From: Desulfobulbaceae bacterium DB1
GTDB lineage: Bacteria > Desulfobacterota > Desulfobulbia > Desulfobulbales > SURF-16
Length of the DNA stretch: 64,000 nucleotides
Reading direction: 5' to 3'
NCBI GenBank assembly: GCA_001914235.1
Contig: MQUF01000003.1
Location: forward strand, 186,001 to 250,000
Shown here: positions 9,360-21,022 of the stretch, one piece after another
Position numbering within the stretch: position 1 is the first letter of the stretch
Layout: the number at the start of each line of letters is the position of its first letter
Made by a program: the position numbers and the translations under genes
The notes under the pieces: generated by a model
What the model saw: only the letters and a program-made list of their open reading frames with translations
Database searches by the model: none
Told to the model about the DNA's origin: nothing

Positions 9360-9995
9360 TCAATTCGTGTTGGCAGCCAGTTTGTCCACTTTCTCACCCA
9401 GCCGCTTCATTAATCCCGCATATTGCTCATTGCGAATAATATTTTTAAATTGGCTGCGGTAATTCTGCACCAAACTGACCCCCTCAATCACCACATCATA
9501 AACAAGCCATTGACCATCTTTCCGGACAAGCTTATACTGAATCGGAATTTCCAGATTATTCCGCTTGATCACCGTGGGAACGATGGATTTATCCCCCCGC
9601 GCCCTGTCTTTCTGAAAAATGATTTCCTCACCGGAATACGCTTCAATCTTATCGATGTACGAATTCTCGATCAGTCGGGAAAATGAATCGACAAACCTTT
9701 CCTGCTCGCTTTCGTTGATCTGTTTCCATTCAGCGCCCAGGGTGAGTTGCGACATCTCGGCAAAATCGAAATGATGCCGGACAACGGTGAGAATCAACGA
9801 CCGGCGCACATTCATTTTTTCCGGGGTTTTCAACTCCTCGTTCTGCAAAATCGCCATTATTTCTTCCACGGCACGCTGCATGCTTTCGCGTGCGCCGGGA
9901 CTCTCGGCCCCGCCGGCACTGCCCACAAGCAACAAAAAACAACAAAAAAAGGAGAAAACGACCCTGACACTATTTTTTTTTCTGCGTGAATGCAT
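9360..9995 (-). CDS. mlaC: MlaC/Ttg2D-family periplasmic phospholipid-binding protein
   Basis: A 211-residue protein with a positively charged, hydrophobic signal peptide ending near G-S-A-G-G-A-E. The body matches the MlaC/Tol_Tol_Ttg2 fold: L-T-L-G-A-E-W-K-Q, R-F-V-D-S-F-S-R-L-I-E-N-S-Y, and W-L-V-Y-D-V-V-I-E-G-V-S-L-V-Q-N-Y-R-S-Q-F. MlaC shuttles phospholipids between an outer-membrane and an inner-membrane complex. No mlaE, mlaF or mlaD gene is adjacent. It sits 9 nt after the cyclo-ligase gene and is probably the last gene of a three-gene minus-strand unit. The family call is firm; the exact lipid role is inferred. Confidence 0.85.
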   Translation of the reverse strand: MHSRRKKNSVRVVFSFFCCFLLLVGSAGGAESPGARESMQRAVEEIMAILQNEELKTPEKMNVRRSLILTVVRHHFDFAEMSQLTLGAEWKQINESEQERFVDSFSRLIENSYIDKIEAYSGEEIIFQKDRARGDKSIVPTVIKRNNLEIPIQYKLVRKDGQWLVYDVVIEGVSLVQNYRSQFKNIIRNEQYAGLMKRLGEKVDKLAANTN

Positions 9996-10004
9996 GATGA
10001 CGTA

Positions 10005-10742
10005 TTACCTTTGAAGACCGGAAAGGGGTTCCCGTCCGCCGTTCCCCGCCCAAAGCCACCAGAGCGGGGTTATTTTACGAATTTTCCTTTCAGCCAGATA
10101 CTCCCAGAAGATGCGTGCAGGGGACAGGGGAGCATCCGCCGGAAGAAATACTTTTTCTTCCGTGACAATCATATGAACGGGCACGTCCCAGCAGGACATG
10201 GGCAACGGCTCATCCACCACCTGCTCGCGGCCGACCAGGGTGACCACCTTGGCGTCGGATGCCAAACACTCCAAGGCGGCAAGAATTGCATGACTCAGGT
10301 CGAAAAAACCTTGCCCATCGCCGATTCTCCCCCCGCAGGCGTCTGCCGAGAGTGAGCCGGTAACCAGCAAAGAGATCCGCAGCCCGGCAAAATCCGCGCG
10401 CGACATTTTCCCGGCAAACTTCGTCAGTCCCTTCATGCTGACGGCATGCGGCAGATCACGGAAAGCAATGGTATTGGGGAAAAAGCGGTAAAAACCTTCC
10501 TTGAGACCGGGACCCGGCATTATCAACTGTTTCCCGTCAAGCAGACAATTGATGCGGACCTGAAGCAACTGGGGCGAAGGATCAACGAAAATCAGGCCGG
10601 CAGCCTGATACCAAGGTTCCCGCCGCAACAGTTCAGCGGCTTTCCCGCCCTTGCGCCAATCAGAGGAAATGATTCCCTGAAGGGCGCAGCGATCCCGCAC
10701 AGCCTGTTTGCGCCGTTGCAGTTCGTCTCTTGCGGAACACAT
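10005..10742 (-). CDS. 5-formyltetrahydrofolate cyclo-ligase family protein
   Basis: The 245-residue protein shows the MTHFS pattern. The N-terminal helix is rich in Arg and Lys (R-R-K-Q-A-V-R-D-R), then comes I-F-V-D-P-S, and later G-G-R-I-G-D-G-Q-G-F-F-D, equivalent to the R-x-G-x-G-x-G-F/Y-D ATP and folate motif. The enzyme recycles 5-formyl-THF to 5,10-methenyl-THF at the cost of ATP. It is longer than the common bacterial form (about 190 residues) and closer in length to MTHFSD-like members, so substrate identity is less certain. It lies 20 nt from the carboxypeptidase gene and 9 nt from mlaC. Confidence 0.7.
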   Translation of the reverse strand: MCSARDELQRRKQAVRDRCALQGIISSDWRKGGKAAELLRREPWYQAAGLIFVDPSPQLLQVRINCLLDGKQLIMPGPGLKEGFYRFFPNTIAFRDLPHAVSMKGLTKFAGKMSRADFAGLRISLLVTGSLSADACGGRIGDGQGFFDLSHAILAALECLASDAKVVTLVGREQVVDEPLPMSCWDVPVHMIVTEEKVFLPADAPLSPARIFWEYLAERKIRKITPLWWLWAGNGGREPLSGLQR

Positions 10743-10762
10743 TACCGGGGGGCCTGAAGTTT

Positions 10763-11896
10763 TTATAAGTGCGGCTGTTTTTTGGTTCCGTGCAGAACCT
10801 GAAGGGAATTATTCTTAAAAGGCTGAGTGACTGAACTCATGGCGATTTTTCCGGCAGAACCCGAGTTATTGTCCATGGCGGCCATTTGTGCCTTGCGGGC
10901 AAAGCCGTATTCAACCAGATGGCTGATATCATTCCACATGGTTTCACTGCCCATGATGGCCACCACGATTTCGTTGTCCCCCCGGCTGAATTTGCCGACA
11001 TAGGTCTGCCGGGCAGCGTTCGTATAGCCGGTTTTCCCGCCGACAGCTCCCTGGACCCGCCACAATGCCTTGTTGTGGCTGTGCAGCACCTGCCCAAAAC
11101 GGGTTTTCACCTTGGTCCGCCGCATGCGCTCGGCAAACTCCCTGTCGCGCATGGCCTTGTCAAAGACAACAGCCAGATCGCGCGCCGTTGACATCTGACC
11201 CGGCGCGGTCAAGCCGCTGGCGGTTTTGCAAACCGTATTCGTCGCGCCGAGGGATCGTGCCTTGCTGGTCATCAACTTGGCAAAACTCTGCTCGGAACCG
11301 GCCACTTTTTCCGCCACAGCCACGCTGGCATCATTGGCGGAAGCAAGCAGAACGGCATTAATCATATCATCAGCCACATAGGACTTGCCGGGTTGAATAT
11401 AAATCTTGGATCGGGGCATGCCGGCCGCATGCCGGCTTGGTTTGACGATATCGGTATCGCGCAGGGATTGAATGGCGATAAGCCCGGTCAGCACCTTCAA
11501 GGTGCTGGCAGGCTGAGCCGGGCGGTCCGGTTCATGGGCATAAAGAACCGCGCCGCTGCCGGAGTCCATGATGATGGCGCTGCGGGCAGAGAGTTTCCGA
11601 CGGAACTTATTGGTCGACTCAGCCCGTTTGGCCTGGACAGTGGTCGGTTTTTGCTTTTTCTCCGCGGAAGGACTGAGAAGGACTGCGCCGTCCTCGGGAC
11701 TCTGCAGCTTGATTGCGACAGGAGCTGCCTGTGTCTTCTTGGCGGCGAATTTATGCGTCGTCTGAAGAATAAAGGAACTGGAAGTATTTTTGGCCCCAAC
11801 CTCCGACCCGCCCCAGAAAAAGAGCAGCAGAAAGCAGAGTGCGGAAATATAAACACGGGACAGGAATTTTGATAAAACGGTCGCAGGGGTCATCAT
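10763..11896 (-). CDS. D-alanyl-D-alanine carboxypeptidase (peptidase S11, PBP5/DacF type)
   Basis: The three active-site motifs of S11 carboxypeptidases are present: P-A-S-T-L-K (SxxK), S-A-N-D (SxN) and K-T-G-Y-T-N. These enzymes trim the terminal D-Ala of peptidoglycan pentapeptides in the periplasm. I place the start at the double ATG at 11896, directly before a signal-type hydrophobic segment (Y-I-S-A-L-C-F-L-L-L-F-F); a TTG at 11977 would add 27 residues without benefit. A basic linker of about 60 residues, rich in Lys, Gln and Pro, precedes the catalytic domain. The C-terminus is short, so the beta-sandwich domain and membrane anchor of classic PBP5 seem to be missing. Confidence 0.85.
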   Translation of the reverse strand: MMTPATVLSKFLSRVYISALCFLLLFFWGGSEVGAKNTSSSFILQTTHKFAAKKTQAAPVAIKLQSPEDGAVLLSPSAEKKQKPTTVQAKRAESTNKFRRKLSARSAIIMDSGSGAVLYAHEPDRPAQPASTLKVLTGLIAIQSLRDTDIVKPSRHAAGMPRSKIYIQPGKSYVADDMINAVLLASANDASVAVAEKVAGSEQSFAKLMTSKARSLGATNTVCKTASGLTAPGQMSTARDLAVVFDKAMRDREFAERMRRTKVKTRFGQVLHSHNKALWRVQGAVGGKTGYTNAARQTYVGKFSRGDNEIVVAIMGSETMWNDISHLVEYGFARKAQMAAMDNNSGSAGKIAMSSVTQPFKNNSLQVLHGTKKQPHL

Positions 11897-12179
11897 AAGC
11901 ACGGAGCCGGTTAATTGAGCCGAACATTCAGCGGGAATTATGAAAAACAAATCAGCAGCAAGTAAAATGTCGTTCAATTACCCCGCACCCGGCAGGGATT
12001 GCAAGGATAATTGCACAACCATATTTCCACCTTATAGAAGAGATTTTGGAAAATCAAGACTTTTTCTTCAACAAAAAATCGCCATCCCATTGTTTTCATG
12101 GCATAATCATGTCAATTCAAGCCTGTTGCCGGAGAGCGACGAACCACCTGGCACATCAATTTTATCCTAAAATATCAAT

Positions 12180-14560
<2,381 letters not shown>

Positions 14561-14564
<4 letters not shown>

Positions 14565-15040
14565 AACTCAAATTCTCCCCGCCCTGAAACCTTTAAAAGC
14601 ACCCGTCCCGAACCGATCTCCAAACTCACGGTTCGATTGACTGAACCGCCGATATCCTCTTTGGCGATGGAAATATTATTTTTTTTAAACAGTTGTCGCA
14701 GCAGCAGATAATTCCTCTTGCCGATACTAAACAGCCCGGTGGGATCAAGAATCTGCGCCCCGCCGACGACCTTGACGACCAGGCGGCTCTTGATTGCCCC
14801 CAGCAGATAGGCCTCCTTGAACAGGCAAGGAATGCCCGTATCGGCGAACATGTACGGATTTTTTCGCGCCCGCTCCCGGTCAAGTTTTGACTCGGGCAGC
14901 ATATAGTGAAGCAGGCCGCCCACCTTGACTGCCGGGTCCCAGATGACAAGACCGATGCACGAGCCCAGAGAATAGGTAATCAAGGTCTCTTTCGCGTTGT
15001 TGCTGACCTTCATGTCTGAAATGCCGACAATGACTTTCAT
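14561..15040 (-). CDS. cheD: Chemoreceptor glutamine deamidase CheD
   Basis: The 159-residue protein has the CheD core: T-Y-S-L-G-S-C-I-G-L-V-I-W-D with the catalytic Cys, G-G-L-L-H-Y-M-L-P with the His, and V-V-G-G-A-Q. CheD deamidates specific glutamines on chemoreceptors, and in many bacteria it also binds CheC. No cheC gene is visible here. It lies between cheR (6 nt away) and the HDOD gene (4-nt overlap). Confidence 0.93.
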
Positions 15041-15046
15041 AATCCG

Positions 15047-15889
15047 TTATTTAATTTTCCGGTAAACGGTTGTCGCCGCCTGACGGAATCGATTGGTGAT
15101 ACTTGTCAGACTTTCCGAATGACCGATAAAAAGATAGCCACCCGGCGCCAGGCAATGATAAAATTTCTCCACCAGCTCCATCTGGGTTTCCCGGGTGAAA
15201 TAGATCATCACGTTGCGACAGAAAATCACATCCATTTCTCCCTTCCAGGGAAAGTCGTCCATCAGGTTGAAGCGCCTGAAGGTGACAAACCGTGACAATT
15301 CATCCTTTGCCTTGACATAGCCCGCACACTTTCCCACCCCTTTCTGGAAAAACCTCTTCAGATATTCCTGGGGCACCTTGTCCATTTTATCCATGGAATA
15401 AATCCCCTTTTCCGCCACGGACAGAACCTTGGTGGAAATATCCGTGGCCAGGAGGGAAAAACGGAAGGCAGGATTGGCGGTCATGAACATGGAAAGCGCC
15501 ATGGCCAGGGTATACGGCTCCTCCCCGGATGAACATGCCGCGGACCAGACCTTCATGCCGGAGGACGCCCGACCGCTCTCCACAAACTGGGGAAGAACGG
15601 TGGATTCGAGAAAATCAAAATGAGCTTTTTCCCTGAAAAAACTGGTAAAATTAGTGGAAACGCAGTTGATGAGATGAACGAGTTCACTGCCGCTCGCATC
15701 GTGGACAACCAGATCGTAATAATCGGCAAATGAAGTGATGCCGCAGGCCCTGAGTCTTTTCCCCAGGCGCGCATTGAGCAGTTCCTTTTTTTCCGGCTTC
15801 AGGTAGATGCCTGTTTTCGAAAAGATAAGCGTGCTGAACTTTTTGAAGTCGTCATCGGTCAAACGACTCTGTTGAAAAGAGATATCCAT
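15047..15889 (-). CDS. cheR: Chemotaxis protein methyltransferase CheR
   Basis: The 280-residue CheR has its helical N-terminal domain (about residues 10-75), then the SAM-binding domain. V-W-S-A-A-C-S-S-G-E-E-P-Y-T-L-A is the defining motif, followed by L-L-A-T-D-I-S-T and V-I-F-C-R-N-V-M-I-Y-F. CheR methylates glutamates on chemoreceptors using SAM. The length is standard and there is no TPR extension. It lies 30 nt downstream of cheW in the same unit. Confidence 0.95.
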   Translation of the reverse strand: MDISFQQSRLTDDDFKKFSTLIFSKTGIYLKPEKKELLNARLGKRLRACGITSFADYYDLVVHDASGSELVHLINCVSTNFTSFFREKAHFDFLESTVLPQFVESGRASSGMKVWSAACSSGEEPYTLAMALSMFMTANPAFRFSLLATDISTKVLSVAEKGIYSMDKMDKVPQEYLKRFFQKGVGKCAGYVKAKDELSRFVTFRRFNLMDDFPWKGEMDVIFCRNVMIYFTRETQMELVEKFYHCLAPGGYLFIGHSESLTSITNRFRQAATTVYRKIK

Positions 15890-15919
15890 CCGCTACTTCC
15901 GAAGTCAGGCAACAGGCCG

Positions 15920-16426
15920 CTATATTGCGGCCGACCTCAAGCCTGCTTCGCCGATAACTTCATCAACATCAAGAAGGATTTTCACCCGGCCCTTGATTTT
16001 TGCCATGCCGAGAAAATTTCCCGTTTCCAAGTCTCCGCCGAATGAAGGCGGAGGCTCAATCTCTGATTCGACGATATTAAGCACCTCCGATACGGAATCA
16101 ACAATCATGCCGACCAGGAGAACGCCGGACTCGCCCTGTACCTCAACGACAATGATGCAGGTCCGTTCATTATACTCCTGGGAGTCCATGTTGAATTTCA
16201 GGCGCAGATCAAGCACGGGAATAACGCTGCCCCGCAGGTTGATCACTCCCTTGATGTAACGGGGAGTATGGGGCACGGCGGTGATCTCCATCAGGCCGAT
16301 GATTTCCCGCACCTTGAGAATGCCGATGCCATACTCTTCACGGCCCAGGTCAAATGTCAGATACTTGCCGGCCAAGTCCTTTACGTTCTGTTTTGTTCCC
16401 GCCTGTGCGTTTTCAAGATGTGCCAT
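15920..16426 (-). CDS. cheW: Chemotaxis coupling protein CheW
   Basis: A 168-residue CheW-fold protein: Y-L-T-F-D-L-G-R-E-E-Y-G-I-G-I-L-K-V-R-E-I-I, V-P-H-T-P-R-Y-I-K-G-V-I-N-L-R-G and V-I-P-V-L-D-L-R. CheW links receptors to CheA. The ATG at 16426 has a GGAG site 8 nt upstream; a frame extension to 16474 has no comparable site and would overlap cheA. It follows cheA by about 45 nt. Confidence 0.93.
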   Translation of the reverse strand: MAHLENAQAGTKQNVKDLAGKYLTFDLGREEYGIGILKVREIIGLMEITAVPHTPRYIKGVINLRGSVIPVLDLRLKFNMDSQEYNERTCIIVVEVQGESGVLLVGMIVDSVSEVLNIVESEIEPPPSFGGDLETGNFLGMAKIKGRVKILLDVDEVIGEAGLRSAAI

Positions 16427-16470
16427 ACTTTCTTCTCCAATAAAAAAGTCTTGTTGCGAGATTACACTTT

Positions 16471-19245
16471 TCACCCTGCCGGCTTGCCGGATCCCAGCTG
16501 ATCGCTGAGATTGATCAGGCCGGCGAGATCAAGAATCAGGCCGACTCGTCCATCGCCCAGGATGGTGCCGCCTGCCACTCCCCTGACATCTTTCATATAG
16601 CCGCCGAGGCTTTTGATAACCACCTCCTGCTTGCCGAGCAGTTCATCCACCAGCAGGGCCCGTTGTCGTCCTTCGTTTTCAATGACCACAACGATTCCGT
16701 CACCGATCTCGGTGCATGCATCCGCCACGCCGAACAATCGGTAAAGGCGTATCACCGGAATCAGCGTATCCCGAACCAACAGGGTTTCACCCTTGTTCTG
16801 CACCGTGTTGTAATGATCCATCTGCGGCCGCATCGACTCCCGGATGGCAATGGTCGGGATAATATAGCGTTCCTCGCCGACCCGCACGACAATGCCGTCG
16901 ATAATCGCCAGGGTCAGCGGAAGATACATGAGAAAAAGGGATCCTTCCCCCGGCGTGCTCTGCAGCTCCACCTTGCCCCGCAGTTTTTCCACTCCCTTTT
17001 TCACCACATCCATGCCGACCCCGCGGCCGGACACATCGGTTATCTTGTCGGCGGTGGAAAAACCGGGCAGAAAAATCAGATTGTTTATATCGTGATCGCT
17101 CAAATCGTCATTTTCACTGATCAAACCGCGTTCAATCGCCTTTTTCCTGATTTTCCCCGTATTGACCCCTTCCCCGTCATCGGCGATTTCGATGATGATG
17201 TTGCCGCCTTTCTGATAGGCGCTCAACCGCACCGTTCCCGATTCCGGTTTGCCGGACCTGATCCGCGCCTCCGGGGCCTGAACCCCGTGATCCACGGAAT
17301 TACGGATCATGTGCACCAGGGGATCATAAATGGAATCGACCATGTTGCGGTCAATCTCGGTTTCTTCCCCCTCCATGAAAAGTTCCACTTTCTTCCCTGT
17401 TTTCTTCGACAGGTCGCGGACAAGACGGGTCATTTTCTGGAAGGTCTGGCGGATGGGCACCATGCGCATGGACATGGCGGTTTTCTGCAATTCAGTGGTG
17501 ATCCTGGTCAGTTGGGCAAAATCCTTGTTGAGCTTTGGGTCGGAAAGCCCCTCGATGACCGGGTTGTGGCGCACCATGGCCTGCATGATGACCAGTTCGC
17601 CCACCGCGTTCACCAGCCCGTCAAGCTTCGTGACATCAACCTTGATGGAGGCTTCGACAGCCTTCTTCTGCCCGGCGGGCGAGGATGCAGAGCTGGTTTC
17701 CGTTTTCGGCGGATCAGGGGCCGCCGGAGTCACGGGCAATGATGCGGCAGCCTTTTCCCCCGGTGCCTTTGACTCTTCGGCAACCGCGGGCGCGGCAACC
17801 GCCGTCTTCTTCCGGCTGGTTTCCGGGACAACCTCTGCCGCGCCGCCTCGCTGGCAGATCTTTATCCGCTCAAGAAAATCGGCTATGTCATAACGCTGAT
17901 AAACAGAGGGGCCTTTTTCCAGAACATCGCTGACATTCTGTATCATGGTGCGGAGAAAATCACCGACCCCGAGGACGATATCAATGATATCCGAGTTCAT
18001 TGAAAGCCGGCCATTGCGCACATCATCAAGCAAATTTTCCGTGGCATGGGCAAGTTTGTTTATCGTCATCAGGTTGAGAAAACCGGAAACGCCCTTAATG
18101 GTATGAAAGGGGCGGAAAATATTGTTGATAATTTCCAGATCTTCCGGATTCTGTTCAAGCTCCAGCACATTCAGTTCAATGGATTCCAGATGTTCGAAGG
18201 CCTCGGTGATAAAACCACTGATCAGATCGCTGTCCTTCAAAAAATCAGGCACCTCGCCCTGGGCAAGAAGAGAAGCCTCCTGCCCGCCTGGTTCCCGACT
18301 CTGGGCGGCGACCTCGGTCTGCTCTCCCTTCTCCATTATCCGGGTGACCAGCTCAAGGGACTCCTTGACAACGGCCCGCCGGTCCCTGCTCGTATCTTGC
18401 CCCGCATCCATTCCGGCCTGCCCGGGAACGACGCCTTTTTTCCGCTCCATAAGTGCCGTGATCAGCCCCAGCTGATGATGAATATCGGGAGCATTGTAGG
18501 CAACACCGTTTTCATAGACATCCTGGACATGGGCAATCATGATTTTCAGGGTGTCGGCAACCCCGAGCACCACCTCGATGACGTCGCCGTCCATGGCCAT
18601 CGTGCCGCTCCGCACTTCGTGCAGTAGACTTTCCGTGGCATGGGCAAGCGTACTGACGGCATCCAGCGCCAGGCTTCCCGCTGTGCCCTTGATGGTATGG
18701 AAGGCCCGGAAAGCCGAATGAATCGCCTCCTGATTATCCGGCTCTTTTTCCAACGACAGCACAGTGGTTTCAATTGTCGTGAGATACTCGGCGGTTTCAT
18801 CGAGAAAACACTCGAGCAGTTCCCGATCCTTGAGAAATGCGGCGTCATCGTCCGGCATGCCTGATGCGGCCCCTTCCCCGCCGAAAAGAGCGCCTTGGTC
18901 TACCTTGCAGCCGATACTGTTCAGATGTGCGCAAAAAGCATTCAAAACAGCATTGTCGCCGCTTCCCCGGGCCACCTCCTGCATCCGGGAAATACAGTCG
19001 CCAAGGCGTGCGTAACTTTCGGCGGAATCCGGCAGCTCGCCCATAATCAATTGCTGCAGGGCCTGTTGAAAGGCGGCGGCCATGCGCAACAGGGGAGACG
19101 GAGAGGCAATCTCGCCACCGGCGCGCAACTGCTCCAGCAGCTCCAGCAGCTCTCCCACCAACGAGAGATCTCCCGGCTCAACCACCATTATTTTAACCGC
19201 CATCTCGTCAAGCAGATCCCTGACGCCTTGTAACTCACCGGCCAT
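16471..19245 (-). CDS. cheA: Chemotaxis histidine kinase CheA with two Hpt domains
   Basis: The 924-residue kinase has a poorly conserved N-terminal helical region (1-130), a first Hpt domain (F-H-T-I-K-G-T-A-G, His near 183), a second Hpt domain (F-H-T-I-K-G-V-S-G, His near 381), a Pro/Ala-rich linker (470-530), the dimerisation helix, an H-ATPase domain (N-S-V-D-H-G-V near 650, D-D-G-E-G near 690, G-R-G-V-G-M-D near 742) and a C-terminal CheW-like domain. It autophosphorylates an Hpt histidine and passes the phosphate to response regulators. No obvious P2 domain was seen. It starts the chemotaxis operon; no receptor or separate CheY gene is near. Confidence 0.94.
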   Translation of the reverse strand: MAGELQGVRDLLDEMAVKIMVVEPGDLSLVGELLELLEQLRAGGEIASPSPLLRMAAAFQQALQQLIMGELPDSAESYARLGDCISRMQEVARGSGDNAVLNAFCAHLNSIGCKVDQGALFGGEGAASGMPDDDAAFLKDRELLECFLDETAEYLTTIETTVLSLEKEPDNQEAIHSAFRAFHTIKGTAGSLALDAVSTLAHATESLLHEVRSGTMAMDGDVIEVVLGVADTLKIMIAHVQDVYENGVAYNAPDIHHQLGLITALMERKKGVVPGQAGMDAGQDTSRDRRAVVKESLELVTRIMEKGEQTEVAAQSREPGGQEASLLAQGEVPDFLKDSDLISGFITEAFEHLESIELNVLELEQNPEDLEIINNIFRPFHTIKGVSGFLNLMTINKLAHATENLLDDVRNGRLSMNSDIIDIVLGVGDFLRTMIQNVSDVLEKGPSVYQRYDIADFLERIKICQRGGAAEVVPETSRKKTAVAAPAVAEESKAPGEKAAASLPVTPAAPDPPKTETSSASSPAGQKKAVEASIKVDVTKLDGLVNAVGELVIMQAMVRHNPVIEGLSDPKLNKDFAQLTRITTELQKTAMSMRMVPIRQTFQKMTRLVRDLSKKTGKKVELFMEGEETEIDRNMVDSIYDPLVHMIRNSVDHGVQAPEARIRSGKPESGTVRLSAYQKGGNIIIEIADDGEGVNTGKIRKKAIERGLISENDDLSDHDINNLIFLPGFSTADKITDVSGRGVGMDVVKKGVEKLRGKVELQSTPGEGSLFLMYLPLTLAIIDGIVVRVGEERYIIPTIAIRESMRPQMDHYNTVQNKGETLLVRDTLIPVIRLYRLFGVADACTEIGDGIVVVIENEGRQRALLVDELLGKQEVVIKSLGGYMKDVRGVAGGTILGDGRVGLILDLAGLINLSDQLGSGKPAG

Positions 19246-19381
19246 ATAACCCCTCCGACTTATCGGAAATAAAAAATCTCCACTCGTGCGCGAACTGCGC
19301 TTGTTTTCCTCTTTCTATTTGCCCAAATCACAAAGTTTTTTTCAAGTCTTTATCAAGCAACCACCCTTTTTCACCCATTCT

Positions 19382-21007
19382 TCATTGTTCGAGCAGCCCG
19401 GGATTCAATCTTGCCAGCTGTTCTTCAATGGCCTGCAGGTTCTGTTTCACCTTGTCAATAATCTCCGCCTGCGGATATTTTTCCGTAACCTGCACAAGCA
19501 ACCTCCGAGACTCCATCAGCAGTTTTCCTTTCTGCTCAGGATTCTGAACATTGCGCGATTTCACGAAAAATGCCGCCGCTTCCTTGCGTAATTCCGCCGC
19601 GGCAAGAGTCGATGCCTCAACAATCTTGGCCTGGGCCTTCAGGCGATATGCCTCGTTGTCGGCGAGCTGCTCAAAAAGGGTGATGGCCTGATCAAACTGC
19701 AGCTGATCGAGCATGGCAACCGCGTCATTCCATTGGCCTTCAAGGGCCCCCATGCGCAACGTTTCCAGGTTTGCCGCGACATCGGCATCAGGCGGCCTGA
19801 TCTCGGCGGCCACCTCTTCTGCCGCTGCCGGCGCCTCATCCCCGCCACTTTCCACCTTGCCGGATAATCCATCCAGCAGCGATCTTGCCGCACCGGCATA
19901 ATTTGACCCGGGAAACTCCTCTTCCAGCAGGCGAACCCCCTCCACCAGGGGGGAGGGCACATTTTGCCCGTCAAAGGTCATCCAGCCGAACAGTGAGCGG
20001 CGAAAGAGATCAAGCTCCCGATCATGCGTCCCTTGACCTTCAAGCAGCGCCAGCCTTGCCGCGATGTCCTTTTGCGCCTTTTCCACGGAGCTGAAAAGCC
20101 CGGCAACATGCTCATACTCACGCCGCGCCTTTGCAAATTCGCCCAGGGCAAAAAATATCTCCGCGGACTGCACCCGTAACGGCCATCCCTCCAGATCATT
20201 CATCGCACCGGCCACGTCGAGAAAAACAGCGGCCGACTCCGCCAGACGGCCCTCCTCTTGTAAGGCCTGACCGTAAACGCGACGCGCTTCGATACTGGGA
20301 ACGGCGTCGGGATGGGCCGCCCGCAGATTTTCATAGGCGCTGATCACTCCCGCGGAATCTCCTTGCTGCGCGCGGTAACGGAGAACATCTTCTCCCTGGC
20401 GACTGACGACATCCCGGTATTTGTCCAGTTGGCCGGGAAGAGCTCCTGCTGCAACGGCAAAAACCGCCCGGCAGTCTTTTTCATAAAAATCGATGTCCTG
20501 CTGGAAAACCACAAAGGGCAAGGAGGGAATTTGCTCCAGTCCCACGCCTTCCTCATCCAGCAGGGCGTTTAATTTTTCATAGCCTTCAACAATCCCGCTC
20601 AACAATCCGGAGCATTCACGCCACCGTTCTTTTTCCGGCATGGGATAATCATACATGGCGAAGCTGTCGGCCAGCTCGCGCCATTGCTGCGCCTGCTCGC
20701 CATAAACGTCTTTCCGTCCGGCGAGAAAAGCCCGGTCCGGCAGGATTTCCCGCAGGGAATACACGGGCGACCGCGGTTGCACGGGAATGACGGACTCCGG
20801 CGACATGACGTCCTCCGACGCCGGCAAACCAGCGGACTCAGGAACCTGTCCGGAACCTTTCACTTCCTCATAGGGGGGCACCTTTTTTTTCGGGGACATC
20901 GCCTCCCAGGATGATTTCGCCGCCCCGCAACCGGCAAGCAGGGACAGCATGCAGGCCATGCCCAGCAACTGCCCCGCCGTATTTCCTTTTTTCTTATGCT
21001 CGATCAC
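19382..21007 (-). CDS. Lipoprotein with TPR-like helices, downstream of PBP1
   Basis: The N-terminus M-I-E-H-K-K-K then a hydrophobic stretch ending in L-L-A-G-C-G is a lipoprotein signal, with Cys27 as the lipidated residue. A Pro/Ser/Glu-rich linker follows (30-80). The rest is alpha-helical with repeated Tyr/Ala/Leu patterns such as A-K-A-R-R-E-Y-E-H-V-A, suggesting TPR-like units. Its start is 15 nt from the end of the large class A PBP gene, so the two are translated from one message. In E. coli and Pseudomonas, TPR outer-membrane lipoproteins (LpoA, LpoP) activate class A PBPs. A similar role is a reasonable inference, but no sequence identity to those families is claimed. Confidence 0.65.
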   Translation of the reverse strand: MIEHKKKGNTAGQLLGMACMLSLLAGCGAAKSSWEAMSPKKKVPPYEEVKGSGQVPESAGLPASEDVMSPESVIPVQPRSPVYSLREILPDRAFLAGRKDVYGEQAQQWRELADSFAMYDYPMPEKERWRECSGLLSGIVEGYEKLNALLDEEGVGLEQIPSLPFVVFQQDIDFYEKDCRAVFAVAAGALPGQLDKYRDVVSRQGEDVLRYRAQQGDSAGVISAYENLRAAHPDAVPSIEARRVYGQALQEEGRLAESAAVFLDVAGAMNDLEGWPLRVQSAEIFFALGEFAKARREYEHVAGLFSSVEKAQKDIAARLALLEGQGTHDRELDLFRRSLFGWMTFDGQNVPSPLVEGVRLLEEEFPGSNYAGAARSLLDGLSGKVESGGDEAPAAAEEVAAEIRPPDADVAANLETLRMGALEGQWNDAVAMLDQLQFDQAITLFEQLADNEAYRLKAQAKIVEASTLAAAELRKEAAAFFVKSRNVQNPEQKGKLLMESRRLLVQVTEKYPQAEIIDKVKQNLQAIEEQLARLNPGLLEQ

Positions 21008-21022
21008 ACGATTACCTCTTCT